NCBI GenBank assembly: GCA_965216155.1
Contig: CBDCFD010000007.1
Span: forward strand, 868,001-932,000
Source: CATOSP01 sp965216155
Lineage (GTDB): Bacteria; Chloroflexota; Dehalococcoidia; Lucifugimonadales; UBA3495
Length of the DNA stretch: 64,000 nucleotides
Direction: 5' to 3'
Below are positions 17,743 through 27,246 of this stretch, one piece after another. The position numbers and the translations under genes were made by a program. The notes beneath the pieces are model-generated. The model did no database searches and was not told where the DNA came from. It saw nothing but the letters and a program-made list of their open reading frames with translations. Each line of letters opens with the position of its first letter. The stretch's first letter is position 1.

Positions 17743-18674
17743 GAGCCTATCCTAAAAACAAAATTCGAGCTAAACTGGTCGTATGACGAAAGCGAAGGAA
17801 CCCAAGCCGCCACGACCGCCCCGCGCCGGCCCAGCGGCGCCGGTCAACCCCACCACCGGCTCCTTCCAGGTATCCGACGAGCTGTGGGAGGCGCTGGCTC
17901 CACTCCTTCCCCAGCGGGTGAATACCCATCCCTTGGGCGGAGGCCGCCCCCGGGTCCCGGACCGGACCTGCGCCAACGGTATCTTCTACGTGCTGCGCAC
18001 CGGCTGCCAATGGAAAGCCCTGGATGCCACCGGCATTTGCTCCGGCTCCACCGCCCACCTGCGCTTCCAGGAATGGGCCGCCGCCGGGGTGTTCCTGGAG
18101 CTGTGGCGGACCGGGCTGGAACGCTATGACGAATTGAAGGGTTTGGACTGGAGTTGGCTGAGCATGGACGGGGCCTTGACCAAATCCCCCCTGGGCGGGG
18201 GGGGAAACCGGTCCCAATCCCACGGACCGGGGCAAGAGCGGGGTCAAACGCAGTCTGTTGACCGAAGCCGGGGGCATTCCGGCGGGGCTGGCAGTGGACG
18301 GAGCCAACCGCCACGATATGAAGCTGGTGCGGGCCACGGTGGACAGCCTCCCCGTGCCGCGCCCCGCGCCCGCTCCGGAGCGTCCCCAGGGTCTGTGCCT
18401 GGACAAGGGCTACGACTTTGATGAGGTGCGCCGGACCGTGGACGAGTTTGGCTTCACGGCCCACATCCGCAGCCGTGGGGAAGAGGCTCAGGCCATCAAG
18501 AAAGAGGCCGGCTTCAAAGCCCGGCGCTGGGTGGTGGAACGCACCCACAGCTGGATGAACCCTTCCGGCGCATTCTGGTGCGCTGGGACAAGTCTCCCAC
18601 CAACTACATCGCCTTTCTTCATTTCGCCTGCGCCCTTATCGCTCTCAGAGCCGCCGGGTTATTAGGATAGGCTC
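17743..18674 (+). mobile_element. IS5-family insertion sequence (IS427-like) with TTA target duplication
   Basis: 932 bp, with ends GAGCCTATCCTAAAAA and TTATTAGGATAGGCTC. It is flanked by TTA at 17740-17742 and TTA at 18675-18677. It interrupts the LRR gene. A second IS5-family element begins immediately after its right-hand TTA, so two related elements used the same target trinucleotide. Confidence 0.85.
17783..18670 (+). pseudogene. IS5-family transposase, two frameshifts
   Basis: The N-terminal DUF4096-type domain contains SDELWEALAPLLPQ and RTGCQWKAL; the catalytic segment SMDGALTKSPLGG ends at a run of eight Gs (near 18197), where the frame shifts to TGPNPTDRGKSGVKRS, LDKGYDFDEVR and RRWVVERTHSWMN. 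A missing base near 18561 then changes the tail; the native ending would be FACALIALRAAGLLG, with a stop at 18670. The G8-AAA junction could be a programmed or transcriptional slippage site, since IS427-type elements often split the gene this way. The second lesion has no such excuse, so this copy is probably dead. Confidence 0.8.
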
Positions 18675-18685
18675 TTAGAGCCTGT

Positions 18686-19498
18686 TTACAATCTCTTCAG
18701 GATTAGCGTCGCGAAGGCAAGAACCACCATTTGCAGACTGGTATTCAGCTTTCTCTCGCAGTTCTTCCAGAGCCGGCGGCACTTCTCCAGCCAGGCAAAG
18801 GATCGCTCCACCACCCATCCCCCCGTCTTCACGGGGGCTAAAGGCAGGCAGCACCACGAAGGTGTGCAGTTCATTGCGTTTCACCACTTCCACCGAGGCT
18901 CCCAACAGGCTCTGTACCGCCGCGGCAAAGGGCTTCCCGGTGTAACCCCCATCGACCAGCACGTTCTGCACCCGGCTCAGGTCGGCCTGGCGTTGGTCAA
19001 ACATCGCCAAAGCCCCAGCCCGGTCGGTAACGTTGGCGGTGGTCACGTGAATCGCATGGGGCAACCCCTGCGTGTCCACCGCGATGTGACGCTTGATCCC
19101 GGACACCTTCTTGCCCGCGTCATAGCCCTTGTGCTCGGCGCTGTCAGTGTTCCTGACGCTCTGGGCGTCCACGATGCAGAAACTGGTCTGCTCTTTTCGA
19201 CCATTGCTCCGTCGGGCCGTGCCAACCGATTTTTTAAGACCTGCTCCAGAATGGATTCTTGCTCCGGGTCGGGCCGCTCACTCCATTGCCGGAAATACTT
19301 GTAGCCAGTGCGCCAATCCGGGAAGTCCGCAGGCAGCATCCGCCACTGGCGCCCGCTTTTCAGGAGGTACAGCACCCCGCAGAAAACGTCGTACAAGTCC
19401 ACGGTGCGGGGCTTGGTCCGTCGGCGGGCCGCCTCCAACGTGGGAAGAATCCGGGCAAATTGCTCCCGGCTAATGTCGCTGGGATAGGAATGAGACAT
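18686..19498 (-). pseudogene. IS5-family transposase copy B (A6 slip site, palindrome insertion)
   Basis: The first part runs MSHSYPSDISREQFARILPT to SILEQVLK, then reaches a run of six As where the frame must shift to give SVGTARRSNGRKEQTSFCIV and the DDE core (NTDSAEHKGYDAGKK, VDGGYTGKPF). The sister copy at 38 kb has eight As at the same site, whereas a seven-A run would be continuous. Further on, a 31-bp palindrome at 18820-18850 replaces part of FVVLPKRWVVERSF and shifts the frame again. Not functional. Confidence 0.8.
18820..18850 (-). repeat. Long variant of the palindromic mini-element
   Basis: The plus strand starts CCCCCGTCTTCACGGGGG and ends with GGCAGGCA, matching the 24-bp family at both ends but with seven extra bases in the middle. 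It lies inside the transposase gene of IS copy B; the sister IS at 38.1-39.0 kb lacks it, which gives a second filled/empty comparison. Confidence 0.6.
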
Positions 19499-19561
19499 GA
19501 TTACCCTGCCTTGGTAATAGTCTCAACTTAACATATTCCACAGATCGTAGACAGGTTCTTA

Positions 19562-20220
19562 GACGTCGATTCGCAATTTCAGCCCTTGTCGCAAATAACC
19601 ATAGAGGTTGTGGCCGGGTTTCCGCGACTGGCTGATAGTGCCCATTAGTCGCCGGCTACTGGAAGTATAATACCTTGAGCATCCTCCCGCTTGAGTCCAA
19701 ATATACTGCCGTCCCTGAAAGGAAAGGAATTAGGTGGACCCGGTCAGTTGGACAGGATCGAGGTGGAATTAAGCGAGAGTCCCGCTGCTCATGCCAATGA
19801 TACCAACACCCGTTCCGGTTAGAAGCAGCAATGAAGAACAGAGCTCGGCCATGAACAGCCGGCAGACCCATGGTTGGCTAAGCCGGGACACTTGAACGGG
19901 CGCGACCTGACTAACGGGTCTCCAGCCCTCTAAAGAGGAGGAGGCTGCCAAACTCCTTGTTGCGGAGCCTAGGGTTTTGCGCACACTACGTCGGTTCTTG
20001 TAATTACCCTCGAAGTACAATTCCGCGTAGGACCTAACCGACTCACAATCCTAGCGACATCTCAAAAATTGTGCTGCCTACCGTCAAGTCAGGCCCCCTA
20101 ACGGCATTCGAGCTTTCCTTCCTTTGGGGGCTAAGGGCCACTGCCCATTCAAAAATTTGTAGTACAGTAACGCTTGGCACACTTTCGAACCAACTGATAG
20201 AAAGGCACATTGATACTGGA
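19562..20220. other. Decayed intergenic region after the IS pair
   Basis: No intact gene. Immediately after the IS the minus strand reads RLMGTISQS and GLKLRID, weakly LRR-like, probably the continuation of the interrupted LRR gene. Short open frames near 19656-20020 contain a hydrophobic stretch (ELCSSLLLLTGTGVGIIGM) but no start or family signature. Composition is less GC-rich than the rest of the window. Confidence 0.4.
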
Positions 20221-21123
20221 ATGAAACCACGATTTGATTCAGCGGGTTATATCGAGAGCGTAGGCCGACGCCTAGTGAGGGAATTCGCCGACGCCCGCCA
20301 GGCGACTACGCCAGGATTGGTTGGCGGAGCCAGGGAAGTTCCGGTACGAAATCAATTGGAACAGATCCTTCCTAGAGGCATCGCTGTAGGTTCCGGTTGC
20401 GTTATTGACAGTTATGGGGACGTCAGTCGACAACAGGATGTCGTTTTATACGAGCGCGAGATATGTCCCGTGTTTTCGATAAACGATACTCCAGAAGCCA
20501 CATACTACCCGTGTGAAGGAGTCATCGCTGTAGGAGAGATCAAGAGTTCTTTAGATTCCACCGAACTGGAGAATTCGTTTGAGAAAGTCGCGTCCGTCAA
20601 ACGGCTGCGTCGCCGACTTATAGCTCCCCCCAGCACACATCCCCAAGCTCTCCCCATTGGGGAAGAAATCGTCCACTATCGACACTACGGCAGTATCCAA
20701 GGTCCTTCCGTCGAACAGGTCGGTGCGTTTGATCCTGATACTGATGAACACAGCCAGATATTCTCCTTCATACTCTCCGGTGCGCTTCCGTTAATTCCTG
20801 AGACCCTGTTAGCAAAATTCGCAGAATTTGTGAAAAGATACGGCGATAGATTCTCCCCAAATCTCTTGCTGGTATTAGGCGTTGGGATCGTAGTTCCGGC
20901 CATTTTTATTAACGGTCGGCAAAGTCCGGCCTTTTCAGCGGTGACGGGAACGCACTTTGTTTATGCACAAGAAGAAAACTCGTTCGGCACCCTGATACCA
21001 AAGATATACAGTACCTATAGAAATGGAAAGACCAGCGACTCAGAGGCTTTCCACCACTATCTTATTCCCGGCGAGACCTCAAGGAGTAGCCCGACTCAGG
21101 GGTTCAAGGTGCGGAAGATGTAG
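20221..21123 (+). CDS. DUF6602-type PD-(D/E)XK-like protein
   Basis: 300-residue soluble protein resembling DUF6602. The N-terminal helix (FDSAGYIESVGRRLVREF) is followed by a restriction-endonuclease-like core: RNQLEQILPRGIAVGSGCVI, then QQDVVLYE and CEGVIAVGEIKSSL, giving an Asp and a Glu-X-Lys spaced as in PD-(D/E)XK nucleases. The start at 20221 fits the domain; the frame is open upstream to 20071 without similarity. Base composition is lower in GC than neighbouring genes and IS elements flank both sides, suggesting acquisition. A nuclease or defence role is inference only. Confidence 0.65.
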   Translation: MKPRFDSAGYIESVGRRLVREFADARQATTPGLVGGAREVPVRNQLEQILPRGIAVGSGCVIDSYGDVSRQQDVVLYEREICPVFSINDTPEATYYPCEGVIAVGEIKSSLDSTELENSFEKVASVKRLRRRLIAPPSTHPQALPIGEEIVHYRHYGSIQGPSVEQVGAFDPDTDEHSQIFSFILSGALPLIPETLLAKFAEFVKRYGDRFSPNLLLVLGVGIVVPAIFINGRQSPAFSAVTGTHFVYAQEENSFGTLIPKIYSTYRNGKTSDSEAFHHYLIPGETSRSSPTQGFKVRKM

Positions 21124-21282
21124 GAAGTTACGAATGCTCAGGAACCACACCCTGCACCTTTCTACTGCATTCCTTCACCTTGCTGTATGATTCCTAACCA
21201 AAGATCTGTACACTACTTTGCCCTTACAAACACCCGTCTTAAGCTTGATCGTAACAAATTTCAACCAAAGTTCCTTAGCATG

Positions 21283-22506
21283 CAGGACGATTGCAAAGTC
21301 AGGGAGGGGAGTTTATAAAGACAGGGAAGTGAGAGACGGGAGTGTGCGGATATGGAGGCGGCGGAATCTCTGTTCGAGTGCTTGGAGCAGGTGCCGGACC
21401 CCAGGAGGGCCAGAGGGGTCAGACATCCCTTTCAAGCCATTCTGCGTCTGACCCTGCTGGGCTTGGTCTGCGGTCAGACCACCATGGCCCACATCGCCCT
21501 CTTCGCCAGGATGAACTGGCCGGCGCTGAAGGAGCCCTTGGGGTTTCTCCGGGACCACCCGCCCCACGCCACCACCATCTCGCGCACCTTGGCAGGAGTC
21601 TCCCGCGAGCAGTTGCAGGGCGCCCTGACCGGCTGGGCGGCCCGCGTGGTGGCGGACCGGGAACTGGACGCCTCGGTGGACGGCAAGTGGGCCAAGCAGT
21701 CCAGGGACGCCAACGGGAATCCCCTGGTGATGGTGAACGTGCTGGCCCATGACCTGAAGTTGTGCCTGGCCCAGTGGCCGGCGTCGGAAAAGCGTTACGA
21801 ACCCGGGGTGTTGCGGGAGCAACTGGGGCCATTGTTCGAGCGTTATCCCGGGCTGCGGCTGCTGACCATGGACGCCCTCTATGCGGAGCGGGGCCTGTGC
21901 CAGGCCATAGTCAGCCAGGGGCGGGACTACCTGGTGCGAATCAAGGGGAACCAGCCTGAGGCGCTGGCCGCATTGGCCGACGGGTTTGCCGCAGAGGAGT
22001 TGGGGGAGCCGCAGGCGGAGACCCTGGAAAAAAAGCGGGGGCGATTGAGAGACGGCGGATTTGGACCGATGCCCTGCTGGGCGGCTACATCCGGGATGAG
22101 TTGGGATTTCCCGGGGCGCGGCAGGGTGCGATGGTGGAGAAGGAGAGCGTGGATATAGCCACCGGGGAGGTGAGCCGGGAGCGCTGGTATCTGCTGACCA
22201 GCCTGAGTTCCCGGCAGTGCAGGCCAAAGGAACTGCTTCGAGTGTTTCGCAACCACTGGAGCGTTGAGAACAGCCTGCATCACGTGAAGGACCGCAGCTG
22301 GGATGAGGACGTCCACACGCTGCGCCGTCCGGGTCTGGGCGAAGTATACGCCACCTTGGTCAACACCGGGTTGAACGCGCTGCGCCTGGAAGGATGGTTT
22401 CCTGCCCGGATGTCCATGCCCCTGCGAGCCAAGACTTGCGCCTTCCGCCCAACGCAGACCATCGCCCAACTATTCGGGCGAGTTTCCTGACTTTGCAATC
22501 CTCCTG
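21283..22506 (+). mobile_element. ISAs1-family insertion sequence, copy 1
   Basis: About 1.22 kb, ends CAGGACGATTGCAAAGTCAGG and the inverted CCTGACTTTGCAATCCTCCTG. It sits in the 3' end of the MFS transporter gene, removing its last helices. A close copy lies at 59893-61131. No convincing target duplication is visible. Confidence 0.8.
21352..22490 (+). pseudogene. ISAs1-family transposase, copy 1 (single frameshift)
   Basis: The protein begins MEAAESLFECLEQVPDPRRA, with the H-repeat-associated N-terminal domain, then LDASVDGKWAKQSRDANGN and LTMDALYAERGLCQ, the DDE core. The frame breaks near 22042 at AAAAAAAGCGGGGGCG, then continues as IERRRIWTDALLGGYI, WYLLTSLSSRQ and VFRNHWSVENSLHHVKDRSW, ending at 22490. 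The copy at 60 kb has the same break at the same run, so the shift is older than the copying or is a slippage site. Confidence 0.8.
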
Positions 22507-23397
22507 GGGACCTGCCAATACGGTCGGACAACCTGCCCCATACCACTCCGCTTCCCACGCTTAATACACCTATGACAATCAATAACTGCCCTACCGTGGC
22601 CAAGGGGACGGTGTTTTCCTCGGCCAGGTATACGCCGAAAAATGTGCTGAATATGCTGGTGGACCAACCATACGTGAAGGCGAGAAGGGTTGACAGCCAC
22701 AGCAACGGCGTCTTGTATGCTTCGATGGGCCAGGACCGTACGCTCTGGCGGCGGGCTTCTGCCACTGGTGAGCCCTGTGACCCATCCCTGCGGGGCTCCC
22801 TGATCGCCAGTAGCGCGGTTACTCCGATAACCACAACAACAACACCCAGCCCCGCCCAGGTATGCCGTCAGCCATTCTCAATGCTTCTGGCAGTCAAAAA
22901 AGGTGCGATGGCGCCTGATAAAATGAATGCCGTACTGCCCCCGGCTGAGGCGAACCCCGCCGCAAGCCCCCGGGTCCGCACCGGAAACCATCCCGCAAGC
23001 AACCCCATCATCGGTGTGATCCCTGCCCCGCTGGTGAGGCCCATCAACGCCATCGCCATCACGGCCACCGCATAGTTGGGCGAAACGCCCAGCAAGACCA
23101 TGGACACCCCTCCGACGATAACCCCACTGACGATGATTGCCCGGCTCCCGTACCTCGGGGCCAGAGTACCGGAAGCCAGGGTGCTCTGCCCATCCGTGCG
23201 GCCCAAGTGATCGTAATGAGCAGCCCGGCCTCCGTATGGGACAGGCCGAACGCCGCCTCCATAGAGGGCAGCGTAATGCTGTGGGTGTAGTTGGGGAAGC
23301 TGGTCGCCAGGTTGACCAGGACGGCTATGAGCAGGACCGCCCCGGCTTGGGTGAACACCCATTCCGGGGCGATGTTGGCAAGCCTTGCGATCCGCAT
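22507..23397 (-). pseudogene. MFS transporter, truncated by IS and carrying frameshift and nonsense
   Basis: Starts MRIARLANIAPEWVFTQAGA with a transmembrane helix, PSMEAAFGLSHTEAGLLITI, then a one-base loss near 23185 shifts to GQSTLASGTLAPRYGSRA, the MFS loop 2-3 region. Several helices follow (FASAGGSTAFILSGAIAPF). An in-frame TGA near 22866 replaces the Trp of GWRHTWAGLG. Helices 7-9 (LLWLSTLLAFTYGWSTSIFS) are still readable, and the gene stops at DRIGR where the ISAs1 element starts. Substrate unknown. Three independent lesions indicate a long-dead gene. Confidence 0.85.
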
Positions 23398-23424
23398 TTA
23401 TATGCTGGCTTAGGAGGCCGCCTC

Positions 23425-24585
23425 CTAGTTGCGGAGGTCCCGGAAGAAGGCCCGGATGTCCTCCACCAGCAATTCCGGCTCCTCCATGGCCGCGAAGTGG
23501 CCGCCCCTGGGCATCTCGGTCCAGCGGCGGAGGTCGTAGGCGCGCTCGGCCCACTCCCTGGGGGGACGGCTGATCTCCTGGGGGAATACCGCTATGCCGC
23601 TGGGGACTCTCATCTTCTGCCCGGGCGCCGGGGACAATGGGTTGCGCTGGGACTCGTAGTAAAGCCTGGTTGAAGAGTTGATCGTCCCGGTGGCCCAGTA
23701 GATGGTAACCGTGGTCAACAACTCGTCCTTGGTATAGCTGCTTTCCACATCCCCGCCGCAGTCGCTCCAGGTCCGGAACTTCTCGACTATCCAGGCCGCC
23801 AACCCCGCCGGAGAGTCGTTCAACCCGTAGGAGAGAGTCTGAGGCTTGGTGCCTTGAATATGAGAATAGCCGCCCTCGTCCTGACGCCACTGCTCCCGGC
23901 CTGCCACGTACTTCTGCTCCGCCTCGGTGAGGGGCGCCATCCCTGGGCCGGTATGGGAGCTTGCGACGACTCCCGAAGCCGAAGTGACGTGAATCCCGAT
24001 CACCTCGTCCGGGTAGGTGAACCCCAGGTGGGCGGTGACGCTGGCTCCCCAGTCCCCGCCCTGGGCGGCAAACCGGGAGTAGCCCAGGCTGTCCCGCATG
24101 AGCTTGACCCACAGATCGCCCACTTTGGCCGGGTTCATACCCCTCTCGGTGGTAAGCGACGAGAACCCATAACCCGGCATGGATGGGACTACAACGTCAA
24201 AGGAGTCCTCTGGGCTGCCGCCGTGGTTTTCCGGGTCGGTCAGGGGCTCCACTACCTTGAGTATTTCGAAGAAAGTGCTGGGCCAGCCGTGGGTAATGAT
24301 CAGCGGAATCGGGTCCGGGCCCTTGCCCCGTTCATGGATAAAGTGGATGTTTAGCCCTTCCACATCTGCGGTGAAGTGGGAGAAGCGGTTGATGCGCTCC
24401 TCCTGGGCGCGCCAGTCGAACTCGGTGCGCCAGTATTCCACCAGCTCTTTGATATAGTCCAGGTTGGAGCCGTAGTCCCAACCCGAACCCGGAATCTCAT
24501 CGGGCCATCGAGTACGCGCCAACCGGTCTTTCAGGTCCTGAAGCACTGAGTCCGGGACATGTACCTTGTAGGGTTGTACTGCCAT
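23425..24585 (-). CDS. Epoxide hydrolase (EHN-domain alpha/beta-hydrolase)
   Basis: Probably opens epoxides to diols; 386 residues. The N-terminal EHN domain (YKVHVPDSVLQDLKDRLART, DWRAQEERINRF) precedes the alpha/beta core. HGWP forms the oxyanion region (ITHGWPSTFFE). The nucleophile is Asp in AQGGDWGAS, the histidine is in MPRGGHFAAMEEPE, and the conserved tyrosine is likely in TRLYYESQR. The gene is intact, directly beside the dead MFS gene, and downstream of the DUF255 gene on the same strand. The endogenous substrate is unknown; SAR202-like genomes carry many such enzymes. Confidence 0.92.
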   Translation of the reverse strand: MAVQPYKVHVPDSVLQDLKDRLARTRWPDEIPGSGWDYGSNLDYIKELVEYWRTEFDWRAQEERINRFSHFTADVEGLNIHFIHERGKGPDPIPLIITHGWPSTFFEILKVVEPLTDPENHGGSPEDSFDVVVPSMPGYGFSSLTTERGMNPAKVGDLWVKLMRDSLGYSRFAAQGGDWGASVTAHLGFTYPDEVIGIHVTSASGVVASSHTGPGMAPLTEAEQKYVAGREQWRQDEGGYSHIQGTKPQTLSYGLNDSPAGLAAWIVEKFRTWSDCGGDVESSYTKDELLTTVTIYWATGTINSSTRLYYESQRNPLSPAPGQKMRVPSGIAVFPQEISRPPREWAERAYDLRRWTEMPRGGHFAAMEEPELLVEDIRAFFRDLRN

Positions 24586-24603
24586 TTCGACGGCCTCCTT
24601 AAT

Positions 24604-24675
24604 TCAGTGGCTAGTGGCCGGTGCCTAGTGATCAGTGTTCGGTACACACTCTTTCCTAGCCACTAACCACTTGGT
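24604..24675. repeat. Heptanucleotide-periodic intergenic repeat, copy 2
   Basis: Seven-base units CAGTGGC, TAGTGGC, CGGTGCC, TAGTGAT, CAGTGTT and, after a short spacer, CTAG-CCACTAA-CCACTTG. On the minus strand the right-hand part encodes the last codons VVSG and the stop of the DUF255 gene (24656-24670), the same tail as gltX. Confidence 0.72.
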
Positions 24676-26461
24676 TTGCCCAAGGGCGGGTCTTCGCCAA
24701 TTGCCTGACCTCGGTGGGCCAGGCCAGCGGCGCTAAACATACGCCATTCATGCAAACGTAGAGCGCCGGCGCTCCCCCGGTTGGAAATCCCAACTCGGCG
24801 ATGCGGTCGCCGTCGCGGCTGGGACTCAATTGCTCCAACACCTTGTGAGGCGCATACGCTTGGGAAGCGGCCCTGAACAACCGCTGCGCGGTGAGTTCGG
24901 AAGCCTCTCCCACCAATATCATGTGGACCGGGCCGCTTTCGAGCATGTCCCACGCCCGGCCCCAGGCTGAACCGGCGGGAAGGAACAGGGCTTCCTCGTC
25001 TTCCTCCATGCGCCGGGAACCCGGAGGCCCCAGGTAGCTCACGCCCGGAGCCACACCCTTGAACGCTTCCAGAGTCCGGCGGGCTTCTCCTAAGTATTCC
25101 GCATTGCCGGTAAGCAGGGATAGCTTGACGAGCGTCTCTGCCATCCATGAGTTTTCGAGAAGGGGAAGCTCGGGTCTGGGAGCAGGCCCGGACACTCCCG
25201 GCTCTTGGAAAACGTCGCAAAAGCCGCCGCCGGGAACGGCGAACATTTCCCGCGAGCACTGCACCAATTCCACGGCCCGCTCCAAGTACACACGTTGACC
25301 CGTGGACTGGTGAAGGTCCAAAAAAGCTCGAGCCGCCTGGACTTGGTCAACCAGGTAACGGTGCTGTTGGCCCGATGCGCCAACTACGTGTGGCAAGCCC
25401 CGGTCATGGGTCCGATCCGGCTCCGGCAGACTCCAAAGCCCGTCAAGTACGCGCGTCGCCCTTTCGAGGTAGGTATCATCGCCAAGAACATCATACGCCT
25501 TTATCACGGCACTGGCGGCAGCGGCGTTCCAGTCGGTATAGAAAGTGGTGTCTATGGAAGGAGCAAGACCGGGAGTCCGGTCCTTCCAGGGAAGGCGGTA
25601 ATACTCCTCGCCCGCGTCCTGGCTGGCGTAAAACAGGCCCGCCTCACGGTCGTACAAGGCGCGGAACAGATAGTTGGTGGCCTCGAAGGCCGTGACCTGG
25701 TAGTCGCGCCCGGTGGCCTGATAGACTTCCAGGCACGCCGTAATCAGGCCCGCGTTGGTCAGGAGCATCTTTTCGTAGTGGGGGACTTTCCAGTCCCGCG
25801 ATACCGAGTACCGGAAGAACCCATGGTCCCGCCCGTCGTACAAACCCGCCAGGATCCCGTTCAAAGCCTCGGTTAACATCCCAAGCAGGCGCATGTCTCC
25901 GGTGAGGCTGTACCGCGCCAGTAGGAAGCCTATCGCTTCCCAAGGCGGCTGCTTTGGCTCATCGCCGAAACCGCCGTATTCAGGGTCTTCGAGTTCTTGC
26001 AGCCTTTCCAAGACCTGAGCTACGGGCGAACCATCGGCGGAGGCCGGCGCCTGCCGCCCGGCGTTGGGGAAGGCTGAATCGTCAAGAGGCGTCGGCGCGG
26101 AGACGGTTGAAGGGTACGTTTCGCTAATTTGTTGCAGAGCGGGCAGCAAGACATCGGGCGGAGTGTAAATCCGCCCGGCAATCAACGAACCCTCGTGGTC
26201 TAGAATGGCCAGGGAAGGATACCCGCCCTGGTTATAGCGGCGGGAGACATCGGGCCGTTGGTCCACGTCCACGCGCACCGGTACGAAGCGGGAGTTGACC
26301 AAATCCACGATCCGCGGGTCGGAGTAGGAGGTCTCGTCCATGACGTGGCACCAGTGGCACCAGGTTGCACCCAGAGCGAGAAGCACTGGCTTCTGCGAGT
26401 CCTCGGAGGCGCGAAACACCTGCTCCCCCCACTGTTGCCACTGGATGGAAGTCTCGCTCAT
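24656..26461 (-). CDS. DUF255 thioredoxin-domain protein (YyaL/SSP411-like)
   Basis: 601 residues. The N-terminal thioredoxin-fold domain (DUF255) has ATWCHWCHVM (about 31-40) and GGYPSLAIL with the cis-Pro. The remaining part is an alpha-alpha toroid resembling N-acylglucosamine 2-epimerase/glycosidase folds (FGDEPKQPPWEAIGF, KMLLTNAGLITACLE). The biochemical role is not established for this widespread family. The final VVSG and stop are encoded by the heptameric repeat. A separation of 70 bp from the downstream epoxide hydrolase suggests a shared transcript. Confidence 0.9.
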   Translation of the reverse strand: MSETSIQWQQWGEQVFRASEDSQKPVLLALGATWCHWCHVMDETSYSDPRIVDLVNSRFVPVRVDVDQRPDVSRRYNQGGYPSLAILDHEGSLIAGRIYTPPDVLLPALQQISETYPSTVSAPTPLDDSAFPNAGRQAPASADGSPVAQVLERLQELEDPEYGGFGDEPKQPPWEAIGFLLARYSLTGDMRLLGMLTEALNGILAGLYDGRDHGFFRYSVSRDWKVPHYEKMLLTNAGLITACLEVYQATGRDYQVTAFEATNYLFRALYDREAGLFYASQDAGEEYYRLPWKDRTPGLAPSIDTTFYTDWNAAAASAVIKAYDVLGDDTYLERATRVLDGLWSLPEPDRTHDRGLPHVVGASGQQHRYLVDQVQAARAFLDLHQSTGQRVYLERAVELVQCSREMFAVPGGGFCDVFQEPGVSGPAPRPELPLLENSWMAETLVKLSLLTGNAEYLGEARRTLEAFKGVAPGVSYLGPPGSRRMEEDEEALFLPAGSAWGRAWDMLESGPVHMILVGEASELTAQRLFRAASQAYAPHKVLEQLSPSRDGDRIAELGFPTGGAPALYVCMNGVCLAPLAWPTEVRQLAKTRPWANQVVSG

Positions 26462-26506
26462 CGGAAAAGACCTCCTGTTAGTTTTGTCGCCGGGTGACTG
26501 ATGACC

Positions 26507-27064
26507 TTAGACGGGAAGTTCTGGCTCCGTGCGGTCGGCAGGGAGATCGATCATGAAAGTGTTGGCGTTGAAGGCCAGAAGCGCATAGTAGCCCATCAGA
26601 TTGACTAGATTAGTGAGGCCATGAACGCCGAATTGGTCCACCGCGGCTTGATAACTAGCGTCGCTAACCCGGTGGGTGCGGTAGAAGTCCCTGCCCAGGT
26701 TGACCACGGCCGCTTCGTCGGGCGCAAGTTCCGGAAGGTCGCGCTTGTCGCGCATCGCGTCGACCAGTGCGTCGCTCAGACCCTCACGCCTGCCTGAAGC
26801 TGCATGGGCGTTCCAGATGTACTGACAATCAAGTTCGCGAGCGGTGACGAGCATGGACAGTTCCTGCACCTTGGCGGGCAGACCCGATCCCTGGCGCAGA
26901 TAGGCCGAGAAATTATTCGCCCGCTTCGCCAGTTCTGGGCTGTTCAGCGTCACAGTACCGGGGCCGGTAGCCGGCGGGCCACCCCTCTCCTGGACCACTT
27001 CGTCGAACACGGCGCGGTACTGTTCCGGGACACTTTCTCGCGTTGGGATGGGTGCTCGTGCCAT
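26507..27064 (-). CDS. Carboxymuconolactone decarboxylase/AhpD-like protein
   Basis: 185-residue all-helical protein of the CMD superfamily. SPELAKRANNFSAYLRQGSG and ELSMLVTARELDCQYIWNAH match the CMD core, ending with a second helical part (FGVHGLTNLVNLMGYYALLAFNANTF). The CXXC of true AhpD peroxidases is absent; only one Cys lies in the core, so a peroxidase role is not supported. The start at 27064 follows AAGGAGG seven bases upstream; an in-frame start 63 bases earlier has no such site. Similar proteins often sit in aromatic or xenobiotic catabolic loci. Confidence 0.85.
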   Translation of the reverse strand: MARAPIPTRESVPEQYRAVFDEVVQERGGPPATGPGTVTLNSPELAKRANNFSAYLRQGSGLPAKVQELSMLVTARELDCQYIWNAHAASGRREGLSDALVDAMRDKRDLPELAPDEAAVVNLGRDFYRTHRVSDASYQAAVDQFGVHGLTNLVNLMGYYALLAFNANTFMIDLPADRTEPELPV

Positions 27065-27246
27065 ATTTGCCTCCTTCTTGCCGGGATCACCTTCCAGGGT
27101 GACCTCCGGTGCGGACCATCCGCACACTTACGTTTCTGACCTCATGGGGCGTCACTAAAGTTACGCGCCGCTCCATACGTTGTCAACGCCGAGCGCAGCG
27201 GGCAACCATCGCGTGCGCCCGATTTCTTGTGATCGTCCTGCTGACT

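Larger units (their letters stand above)
18678..19558 (-). mobile_element. IS5-family insertion sequence, copy B
   Basis: 881 bp, ends GAGCCTGTTTACAATCTC and, inverted, CTGTGGAATATGTTAAG-type sequence closing with CAGGTTC. It is flanked by TTA at 18675-18677 and 19559-19561. It is a close relative of the copy at 38109-38970 but on the other strand, and carries an extra 31-bp palindromic insert in its transposase gene. Confidence 0.82.

Noticed and set aside
12900..20000. Sequencing error as the sole cause of the many homopolymer frameshifts
   Set aside because: Housekeeping genes with many homopolymer runs (gltX, glnS, mtaB and others) are intact, and several lesions are 5- to 16-bp duplications or in-frame stops, which base-calling errors do not explain. 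Read data could still correct single cases.
22868..24112. A 414-codon minus-strand open frame
   Set aside because: Its first two-thirds run through the epoxide hydrolase gene in another frame and have no family signal; only the last part is real, as a piece of the decayed MFS transporter.
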